A stretch of DNA of 64,000 nt from Bacteroidia bacterium (lineage in GTDB: Bacteria; Bacteroidota; Bacteroidia; SpSt-205). The translations under genes were made by a program, and so were the position numbers. Below, one piece after another: positions 23,175-29,548 of this stretch. How positions within the stretch are numbered: the first letter of the stretch is position 1; each line of letters opens with the position of its first letter. The notes under the pieces were generated by a model that did not search any database, was not told the origin of the DNA, and worked only from the letters and a program-made list of their open reading frames with translations. Location of the stretch: contig BPGV01000001.1 of the NCBI GenBank assembly GCA_026003215.1, forward strand, positions 1,951,729-2,015,728. The letters run 5' to 3'.

Positions 23175-25103
23175 GTGCGTCTGCAAGTAGTCTGTGTGGG
23201 CGAGGCGCCAGCCCCCTGGCCTGGCCTTTTGCGAATAGAAAAGCTACCCAAGCGGCCTTCCCCTCGTACCGTGTATCTTGTAGCCCCGAGCACGGCTATC
23301 CCGCAGAGACCTTTTTCTTTCCTATGCTTTGACCCCCAAAAGGCAGCGCAACAGCCCGACCGATTTTATGATATCCACAGTTTTTCTTGGGCTCAGGTGC
23401 TTTTAGCCTGGCGAACCTACCTCTTACGCAAATACTGTCGTAAAAAGTGGCGTATAACTCTATTACAAAAAGCGCCTTCTATTTACTATTTCGCTTTTGA
23501 TGAGCAGCTGCGGGTAGTGGATTATAACCCTTCTCTACGGGCTGTGGTGTATGCCCTCACGGGGAAGCGTCCCAAACGAGGCCTTCCTGTCTTGGAAATG
23601 GTTTTGCCCCAAAATCGGGTTGCCTTTCAAGAAGAGCTGCGCTTGGTCCAGGAAGGGCACGCGCTGCAGGTGCAACGCCCTATCGGTTCTCGGTACGCTG
23701 AGCTATGTATTCTGCCCTTAAGACTGGGTAAATCCCCCGTATATGGGTATTATGCCTTAGATACGACGCTATATCAGCGGCTCATAGAGACCGCTTTGGC
23801 CCAGCAGCGGCTCCAAGAGACTCTCTTGGCTCATCTGCGAGAGGGTATAGTGGTATTAGATATAGACGGGCATATACGATATCTAAACTTGGCTGCTGAA
23901 CGCATCCTGGGGGGGAATGCTGTAGAGTGGTTAGGAAAACCCTTGCCTTTTCCCGTAGAAGAGCGTCCTTTTTTATACAAAGAACGAATACTATGGCTTG
24001 GCACAGTAGCACTTGACCCTGAAGGCGTTTTGGTTATATTGCGAGATATTACAGAGATGTGGCATTCTGAGAAGCTGAGTCGCCTTTTCCGTACAGCTAT
24101 TCAGGCTGGACCTTTTGGGGTGTTCTTTCTTGAGGAAAATAACGGGCATTTGAAAAGCTTCTATGCCAATGAGTATGTAAAGGTCTGGTTGGGCGCAGGA
24201 GTAGAAAACTACTACGAAGCGCTTATGCGCAAACTCCCCCAGAAAGAGCGTAAAAGAGTGGAACAAGCCATAGCCCGGCGAGACCCTATTCATTTTTTGC
24301 TCCGGGAGGCGTATCGTAAGCAAGGCTGGAGCCATCTGGAAGGGTTTCTTTTTCCTGTGCATATGGAAGAACCTGCCGGGGAAAAGGTTTATTGGTTGGG
24401 TATCTTGCAAAATCAGACAGAGATGTACAGGGCGTTTCGGCGGCAAGCTCAGTTAGAAGCTCGGCAACATCAGCTTGTATTGGAAGCCCAGGAAAAAGAA
24501 AGGCAGGCCTTAGCCGAGGAGCTGCACGATAATGTGGGTATGCTCCTGAGTGTGCTCAAAATGGAGCTTTCTGTCCTATTGGAAGAAGCCTCTGGCGAAG
24601 CGGCTTTACGAGAAAAGCTTATGGGGCTCTCGCGACGCTTGGATGAGGTGATACAAGTAGTGCGGCTCACCAGTCACCGCTTGATGCCACCATTAGTAGA
24701 ACACTTCGGACTGGTGGCCTCCTTAGAAGGGCTTATTCGGCGGGTCTCTTTAACCTCCCCGCTCCAGATAAGCTTGGAAGTAGAAGGAGAGCCGGTAGAG
24801 CTTCCCCTCATGAAAGTCATCCAGATTTACCGCATTCTGCAAGAGCTTATCACCAACACCCTACGGCATGCACAAGCTACCACGATGCGGATTCGAATGC
24901 AATACCAGAAGCGTTCTTTGGTGATTCACGTAGAGGATGATGGCAAGGGCTACGACCCCCGAGAGCTAAGTAATGCAGGTATAGGGCTGCGCAATATCCA
25001 GGGGCGCCTACAAACCCTAAATGCCCGTTGGGAGAATCTCTCAGCACCCGACCAAGGGGCCGCTTATCGGATAGAGATACCCCTACCGCGTAAAAAAGCT
25101 TAA
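23175..25103 (+). CDS. Soluble PAS-domain sensor histidine kinase (NarL/DesK partner type)
   Basis: 642 residues from GTG 23175; the adjacent GTG 23172 is an alternative only 1 nt from the -7 element. No signal peptide or membrane segment, so cytoplasmic. PAS-like regions near 115-210, 215-295 (VVLDIDGHIRYLN) and 310-410. HisKA_3 box ERQALAEELHDNVGMLLS with the phospho-acceptor His near 450. HATPase_c from about 525 (LQELITNTLRHAQAT, VEDDGKGYD, GIGLRNIQGR). It pairs with the LuxR-type regulator starting 10 nt after its stop. The signal is unknown; a redox or ligand signal through PAS is inference. Confidence 0.88.
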   Translation: MRLQVVCVGEAPAPWPGLLRIEKLPKRPSPRTVYLVAPSTAIPQRPFSFLCFDPQKAAQQPDRFYDIHSFSWAQVLLAWRTYLLRKYCRKKWRITLLQKAPSIYYFAFDEQLRVVDYNPSLRAVVYALTGKRPKRGLPVLEMVLPQNRVAFQEELRLVQEGHALQVQRPIGSRYAELCILPLRLGKSPVYGYYALDTTLYQRLIETALAQQRLQETLLAHLREGIVVLDIDGHIRYLNLAAERILGGNAVEWLGKPLPFPVEERPFLYKERILWLGTVALDPEGVLVILRDITEMWHSEKLSRLFRTAIQAGPFGVFFLEENNGHLKSFYANEYVKVWLGAGVENYYEALMRKLPQKERKRVEQAIARRDPIHFLLREAYRKQGWSHLEGFLFPVHMEEPAGEKVYWLGILQNQTEMYRAFRRQAQLEARQHQLVLEAQEKERQALAEELHDNVGMLLSVLKMELSVLLEEASGEAALREKLMGLSRRLDEVIQVVRLTSHRLMPPLVEHFGLVASLEGLIRRVSLTSPLQISLEVEGEPVELPLMKVIQIYRILQELITNTLRHAQATTMRIRMQYQKRSLVIHVEDDGKGYDPRELSNAGIGLRNIQGRLQTLNARWENLSAPDQGAAYRIEIPLPRKKA

Positions 25104-25108
25104 GTTTG
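25101..25108 (+). promoter_or_regulatory. -7-like element TAAGTTTG overlapping the kinase stop codon
   Basis: Exact TAnnTTTG whose TAA is the stop codon of the kinase gene; it ends 5 nt before the regulator ATG 25114. Confidence 0.45.
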
Positions 25109-25113
25109 TGCCG

Positions 25114-25803
25114 ATGTCCAACCAACCCACACAGCTATTTGTAGTAGATGACCATCCCTTGATTACCCAGGGGATAGTGAGCCTCCTCAAAGGCACCTCG
25201 GAAGTAACTGTGGCTGCGGTAGCCCATAGCCTCGCCGAAGCCAAGGAAGTCCTCAAAGATAAAGGGTCCATCCTCCATGTAGCCCTGATAGATATTCGGT
25301 TGCAAGATGGTTTAGGGGTGGATCTGGTTCGGCATATAGCGAAGCAGTTTCCGCATATCAAGGTGATAGCGCTCACGATGTATGACACGGAGGAGTACCT
25401 CAAAATCATGGTACAAGCGGGAGCGAAGGGCTACCTACTCAAAAACACCAGTAAGGAGGAGCTTTTGCAAGCGATTCGTACGGTGATGGAGGGACATTAT
25501 TATTTTGCGCAGGGGATACAGGATGTGATTGGGCAATATCTTTTGCGGCAGGAGAAGCCTGCTTCTCGGCGAGGGGGGAGCTCGGCAGGAGAGGGGGTTC
25601 ATCTTACTCGGCGCGAAAAGCAAATCCTGGAGCTGATAGCGCAGGAGCTTACTAATGCGCAGATAGCCGAGAAGTTAGGGCTTTCGCCGCGCACAGTACA
25701 CACGCATCGACGCAGCCTCATGCAAAAGCTGGGCGTAAAAAACTCGGCAGGGCTGGTGCGTTACGCCATAGAGATGGGTTTGGCTTCTCCTTCTCGGAGC
25801 TGA
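25114..25803 (+). CDS. LuxR/NarL-family response regulator
   Basis: 229 residues. REC domain 1-125 with acidic pair DD at 12-13, phospho-acceptor D60 (ALIDIRL) and K near 110 (GYLLKN). LuxR-type helix-turn-helix near 165-225 (LTRREKQILELIA, NAQIAEKLGLSPRTVHTHR). ATG 25114 is preferred over GTG 25108 because of the -7-like element. Cognate partner of the PAS kinase by adjacency. Targets unknown. Confidence 0.93.
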   Translation: MSNQPTQLFVVDDHPLITQGIVSLLKGTSEVTVAAVAHSLAEAKEVLKDKGSILHVALIDIRLQDGLGVDLVRHIAKQFPHIKVIALTMYDTEEYLKIMVQAGAKGYLLKNTSKEELLQAIRTVMEGHYYFAQGIQDVIGQYLLRQEKPASRRGGSSAGEGVHLTRREKQILELIAQELTNAQIAEKLGLSPRTVHTHRRSLMQKLGVKNSAGLVRYAIEMGLASPSRS

Positions 25804-25807
25804 GGCG

Positions 25808-26260
25808 ATGCAAAAACGGCACATAGAGGTACAAGGGGCTTCCTTACCCAGTGAGGTTATATGGCTAAGTCCGTGGGAGGCCGTGTATAAGGGGGTACGG
25901 TTGTTTCTTGTGCGGGAGGAGGGACATAAAGTAGGGCTGCGAGTAAATAGCCGCTTGGTAGAAGTGAGTTGGACCCTTCCTGTGCATCGGTACCAGGAGC
26001 GGGTTACGCCGCCTGTGCGTACATCGGTGGCTGCCCAAGAGCTGCGAGCGCCTATGCCGGGCCTCATCCGCGAAGTGCGTGTTGCCGTAGGCACAGCGGT
26101 GACCCCCCATACCCCTGCCCTCGTGCTGGAAGCTATGAAAATGGAAAACCTACTTTTCCCGCCAGCTGCCGGCGTAGTAGCGGAAATATGCGTTACGTCC
26201 GGCCAAGCTGTCGAAAAAGGCGCATTGCTTCTGCGTCTCCGCCCTGCGGATGCGGATTGA
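25808..26260 (+). CDS. Biotin/lipoyl-domain carrier protein (BCCP-like)
   Basis: 150 residues. The C-terminal 75 residues are a biotinyl domain with the biotinylation motif EAMKMEN, preceded by [12 protein letters not shown]. The N-terminal half resembles the linker found in acyl-CoA carboxylase carrier subunits. It should carry biotin for a carboxyltransferase (propionyl- or acetyl-CoA type) encoded elsewhere, since no carboxylase is next to it. It is 4 nt after the response regulator and overlaps trmD by 11 nt. Confidence 0.85.
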   Translation: MQKRHIEVQGASLPSEVIWLSPWEAVYKGVRLFLVREEGHKVGLRVNSRLVEVSWTLPVHRYQERVTPPVRTSVAAQELRAPMPGLIREVRVAVGTAVTPHTPALVLEAMKMENLLFPPAAGVVAEICVTSGQAVEKGALLLRLRPADAD

Positions 26261-27011
26261 CATTCTAACTGCGGTTCCAGAGATTTTCACTTCTCCACTG
26301 CAGGCGTCTATCCTCGGCCGAGCCCAGAAAAAAGGCCTCGTCACCATTCAGGTGCATAATCTACACGACTATGGCCCGGACGGACGCATAGATGATTATC
26401 CCTACGGGGGCGGAGCGGGCATGGTGATACGGGTAGATGTGGTAGTAAAGGCTCTGCGCGCCCTCCAAGCGGAGCGCTCTTATGATGAGGTTATTTATCT
26501 TACCCCGGACGGTGAGCTTTTGACGCAACCCTTGCTCAATCGGCTTTCTTTGGCCAAAGCCCTTCTTTTGATTGCAGGCCATTATAAAGGGATTGATGAC
26601 CGCATTCGTCACTATGTCACGCGTGAGCTCTCTATTGGGGACTACGTCCTTACGGGCGGGGAGTTGCCGGCGCTGGTGGTGGTAGATGGGGTTGTGCGTC
26701 TGCTGCCGGGGGTTTTGTCGGATGAGAGTTCTGCGCTGGAAGATTCCTTTCAAGATGGGCTCTTAGGGCCACCCGTGTATACCCGGCCGCGGGTGTTTGA
26801 GGGGCTACCGGTGCCGGCGGTGCTTTTGTCAGGGGACCATAAGGCGATTGCGGCATGGCGGGAAGCAGAGCGACTTCGGCGCACGCAAGAGCGACGACCT
26901 GGCCTCCTTAATCTCGTTCGTGAAGCTCCCCTTCGCCCAGCGCCCGACGCAAAAGCCGCATCTCCGCCAAGTAAAAGCGAGCCAGCTTCTCCGGCGGAAG
27001 GACCTTCTTGA
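26250..27011 (+). CDS. trmD: tRNA (guanine-N1)-methyltransferase
   Basis: 253 residues. Starts [13 protein letters not shown]. The SAM-binding trefoil-knot motifs are present: [31 protein letters not shown] and LPGVL. It methylates G37 of tRNA to prevent frameshifting. The last 35 residues are a Pro/Ala/Ser-rich tail that lies entirely inside the 104-bp overlap with the convergent gene at 26908-27342, so the tail may be a by-product of that overlap. It overlaps the biotinyl gene start-to-stop by 11 nt, so it is co-translated. Confidence 0.95.
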   Translation: MRIDILTAVPEIFTSPLQASILGRAQKKGLVTIQVHNLHDYGPDGRIDDYPYGGGAGMVIRVDVVVKALRALQAERSYDEVIYLTPDGELLTQPLLNRLSLAKALLLIAGHYKGIDDRIRHYVTRELSIGDYVLTGGELPALVVVDGVVRLLPGVLSDESSALEDSFQDGLLGPPVYTRPRVFEGLPVPAVLLSGDHKAIAAWREAERLRRTQERRPGLLNLVREAPLRPAPDAKAASPPSKSEPASPAEGPS

Positions 27012-27342
27012 ACTGCTCGTGGTAAGCTTTTCGTATCTCAGCTTCTCTTTGCCAGAGAGTCAGGTAGATAGCACTTATGCTGTCGCGGTAGGCTTCTGGG
27101 GGGAGCTGGGGGCGCTGCTCTCGGATGCGGTGCAGCTGGGCCCGCAAGGTGCTCCGGTTTTTTTGCAGCTCCGCATCCCGCGCATTATACACCGGCCAGA
27201 AGTGTTGGGCTTCCTCGGGGAGAAGCTCCATCTCCTGGGCTAAGTAGGCAATATGTAGGCTGCGTATGCGTTCCCGAGGTCGCGGGGGTTGGGCCCATGC
27301 TATCACACACAGCAGTATCCAGCCCAATCGGTACCAGTTCAT
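26908..27342 (-). CDS. Spy/CpxP-like periplasmic protein
   Basis: 144 residues from ATG 27342. Signal peptide [18 protein letters not shown], then a long helical, charged region ([31 protein letters not shown], given here as [14 protein letters not shown]) typical of Bacteroidota Spy/CpxP-like or heavy-metal-sensor proteins that fold as helical hooks. ATG overlaps the stop of the upstream small membrane gene in ATGA, so translation is coupled. The 3' end overlaps trmD by 104 bp. Confidence 0.78.
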   Translation of the reverse strand: MNWYRLGWILLCVIAWAQPPRPRERIRSLHIAYLAQEMELLPEEAQHFWPVYNARDAELQKNRSTLRAQLHRIREQRPQLPPEAYRDSISAIYLTLWQREAEIRKAYHEQFKKVLPPEKLARFYLAEMRLLRRALGEGELHERD

Positions 27343-27539
27343 AGGTCTATAGGGTAGAAGTAGGCTATCTCTGTCCATATTTCCTCTTCGGGGGGCGGTT
27401 CTGGCGAGGAAGGCAGGCTATACCCCAGACCCAGTAGCACCCAGAGCAAAGTCCAGAGTCCTATGGTGAAGGCGGCTACGCGGCGTACCCGCTGCCCTTC
27501 ATAACGTTGGATGTGGAGATATACTTTTTCCCAGCTCAC
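27339..27539 (-). CDS. Small single-pass membrane protein
   Basis: 66 residues from GTG 27539. Basic N-terminus (HIQRYEGQRVRR), one membrane segment (about 22-42: FTIGLWTLLWVLLGLGY), then a Pro/Glu-rich outer tail (SSPEPPPEEE). The Bacteroidota arrangement ECF sigma, small membrane protein, Spy-like protein is common, and this looks like its last two genes without the sigma gene. Possible anti-sigma or stress-sensing partner (inference). Confidence 0.6.
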   Translation of the reverse strand: MSWEKVYLHIQRYEGQRVRRVAAFTIGLWTLLWVLLGLGYSLPSSPEPPPEEEIWTEIAYFYPIDL

Positions 27540-27597
27540 ATGAGATTAGATAGCGCTTACAGGTGAAGCGTTTAAGGAGCCACGGGCTGAAGCTGCG

Positions 27598-27605
27598 TAT
27601 CTTTG
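27598..27605 (+). promoter_or_regulatory. -7 element TATCTTTG for mtaB
   Basis: Exact TAnnTTTG ending 6 nt before ATG 27612. An in-frame TTG start would overlap the element itself. Confidence 0.65.
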
Positions 27606-27611
27606 AAGGGG

Positions 27612-28898
27612 ATGGCCCGGGTGGCGTTACATACCTTAGGGTGCAAGCTTAACTTTACGGAGACGGCGACCTTAGCTCGGCAGTTGGTGGAGGCAGGTCA
27701 TACCGTGACCGACTGGGAAGCGCCTGCCGAGGTGTATGTGCTCAATACCTGTACAGTCACGCATCAGGCAGAACGCAAGGCCCATAAACTCTTGCGACAG
27801 GTGCGGCGTCGGGCGCCGGAGGCCCTCATCGTGGTGACGGGCTGCTATGCGCAGTTGCGGCCGGAACGCCTCTCCGAGGAAGAAGGCGTGGCGCTGGTGG
27901 CTACCAATGCCCAGAAGCCGTTCTTGGCCCAAGCGATTGGTACGCTTTTAGCTGGGCATGTGCCTGAGGTTCCTAAGGCGACAGATGGATGGCGTTTTTG
28001 GCCCAGTGCTTCCAGCGAAGGACGTACCCGCGCCTTCCTAAAGGTCCAAGATGGCTGTGACTATAAGTGTAGCTTCTGCACTGTTCCCCAAGCGCGTGGT
28101 CCCAGTAGAAGCGCTCCCCCAGAAATCATCCGCCAAGAAGCCCAACGCCTCGCAGAGGCCGGCTTCAAGGAAATCGTCCTCACTGGCATAAACTTAGGCG
28201 ACTATGGCAAACCCCATGGTATCCCTTTCTTGACCCTTTTGCAAAGATTAGAAGCGGAGGTGCCTCGTTCCGTAGTACGCTTCCGCCTCTCGTCCATAGA
28301 ACCTAACCTGCTTTCCGACGCGATTTTAGATTTTATAGCCGAGCATCCCCGCTGGGCGCCGCATTTTCATTTGCCTCTGCAAAGTGGAAGCGATAAGATT
28401 TTAGGGCGCATGCGTCGGCGCTACCGCCGTAAGCTGTATGAAGAGCGTATCTCGGCTATACGCAAGCGCTTTCCTTTGGCGGGCATAGGGGTGGATGTAA
28501 TTGTAGGTTTTCCCGGCGAGACGCCCGCGGATTTTGAAGAAACACGCCGGTTTATAGCGGATCTGCCCGTAAGTTATCTGCATGTTTTCCCGTACAGTGA
28601 ACGGCCGGGTACTTTAGCGACCACTTTTTCGGAGAGTGTGCCTTGGCCGGAGCGGCTTCTGCGCAGTGAAGCCCTGCGCGAACTCTCCCAGCGTAAGCGC
28701 TGGGCTTTTGCGCAGGCTTGCTATGGGCATACTTTCTCGGTGCTGGTGGAGCAAGACCAAGAGGGTCTTTTAGAGAACTACCTGCGGGTACGAGTCAAAA
28801 AACCTTGTTCCCCTGGCGAGGTCTTTTCTATTTGCTTAGGGGAGGAGGCTGAACCCACAGCGGAGTGGGCACCGCTCCCAGAGCCAGAGGGGGTATAG
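27612..28898 (+). CDS. mtaB: tRNA t6A37 methylthiotransferase
   Basis: 428 residues. N-terminal UPF0004 domain with Cys-containing HTLGCKLNFTET and VLNTCTVTHQAERK. Radical SAM cluster motif CDYKCSFCTVPQARG near 147. LSSIEPN, LPLQSGSD and VIVGFPGET follow, then a C-terminal TRAM-like region. It converts t6A37 to ms2t6A37 in tRNA. Matches MtaB rather than MiaB or RimO by its TLGCKLN start. Ends 1 nt from the convergent gene at 28900. Confidence 0.93.
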   Translation: MARVALHTLGCKLNFTETATLARQLVEAGHTVTDWEAPAEVYVLNTCTVTHQAERKAHKLLRQVRRRAPEALIVVTGCYAQLRPERLSEEEGVALVATNAQKPFLAQAIGTLLAGHVPEVPKATDGWRFWPSASSEGRTRAFLKVQDGCDYKCSFCTVPQARGPSRSAPPEIIRQEAQRLAEAGFKEIVLTGINLGDYGKPHGIPFLTLLQRLEAEVPRSVVRFRLSSIEPNLLSDAILDFIAEHPRWAPHFHLPLQSGSDKILGRMRRRYRRKLYEERISAIRKRFPLAGIGVDVIVGFPGETPADFEETRRFIADLPVSYLHVFPYSERPGTLATTFSESVPWPERLLRSEALRELSQRKRWAFAQACYGHTFSVLVEQDQEGLLENYLRVRVKKPCSPGEVFSICLGEEAEPTAEWAPLPEPEGV

Positions 28899-28899
28899 G

Positions 28900-29235
28900 T
28901 TAACCTTCTTGTTCGCGCCTTCTTTCGCGACGCTCCTCTTCGGCAGAGAGGTTTTGTCCCCTTGGGGCTTCATTACTGCTCGAAAGCAAGAGCCCCTGTT
29001 CTATCAGCTTTTCCCATTCTACGCTGGCTACGATAGTTTCCAAGTTTTCTACTCTATTCCGCAGCTTTTGATTTTCTTTTTTTAGGTTTTCTATTTCTAT
29101 GTATAGTTCCTTAAGATTCTCTTTGTTGGCAGCTTGTCCCTTTTTATACTTAAGCCATTCTTTATAACCAGCAAGCCCTATGCCTGCGAGAATGGGCAAA
29201 CCTATGACTATAAATACGACTAAAACCTCCGTCAT
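28900..29235 (-). CDS. Membrane-anchored coiled-coil protein, weakly PspB-like
   Basis: 111 residues. One N-terminal membrane segment (VLVVFIVIGLPILAGIGLAG) followed by a coiled coil (ELYIEIENLKKENQKLRNRVENLETIV) and a charged tail rich in Glu/Arg. The RVENLETIV segment recalls the coiled coil of PspB, but similarity is weak. ATG 29235 overlaps the stop of the upstream gene (ATGA). The DNA is AT-richer than its neighbours. Function unknown; possibly a partner of the upstream coiled-coil protein. Confidence 0.68.
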   Translation of the reverse strand: MTEVLVVFIVIGLPILAGIGLAGYKEWLKYKKGQAANKENLKELYIEIENLKKENQKLRNRVENLETIVASVEWEKLIEQGLLLSSSNEAPRGQNLSAEEERRERRREQEG

Positions 29236-29480
29236 AGCAAAGAGGATTTCCGGTTTTCTAACTGCTCCGCTATACGGTGTACTCGGCTCTCCGGAGCATC
29301 CTCTATATCGGACGTAGGTCTATGAAGTAAGGACTCATATTTTGCTTGCCAGTAAGCGACTTCCTTTTGTAGGCGTTCATTTTTCTCTTCTAACTCCTTG
29401 ATTTTTTGATTGTTTTTTAGATGTAGTTTATAGGCTTTGTAGAAAAATACTGCTGCCACTATTATGGCCAGCCCGAGCAT
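29232..29480 (-). CDS. Small membrane-anchored coiled-coil protein
   Basis: 82 residues from ATG 29480, set by TACCTTTG 3 nt upstream. Membrane segment at 2-18 (LGLAIIVAAVFFYKAYK), then a coiled coil (NNQKIKELEEKNERLQKEV) with an aromatic end (YWQAKYE). Same layout as the next gene, so the two may form a hetero-oligomer. AT-rich compared with the surroundings. No family recognised. Confidence 0.68.
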   Translation of the reverse strand: MLGLAIIVAAVFFYKAYKLHLKNNQKIKELEEKNERLQKEVAYWQAKYESLLHRPTSDIEDAPESRVHRIAEQLENRKSSLL

Positions 29481-29483
29481 AAG

Positions 29484-29491
29484 CAAAGGTA
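29484..29491 (-). promoter_or_regulatory. -7 element TACCTTTG for the coiled-coil pair
   Basis: Exact TAnnTTTG ending 3 nt before ATG 29480. It directly abuts the T-run of the upstream gene's terminator. Confidence 0.65.
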
Positions 29492-29525
29492 AAAAAAATA
29501 CCGAGCAAGGGGTTCCTTGCTCGGT
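29491..29525 (-). terminator. Rho-independent terminator of the S15-type hydrolase gene
   Basis: On the reverse strand, ACCGAGCAAGG pairs with CCTTGCTCGGT around AACC, followed by A and eight T. It lies 24 nt after the hydrolase stop. Confidence 0.9.
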
Positions 29526-29548
29526 GAAAGGGAAAGAGAGATGGGCTA

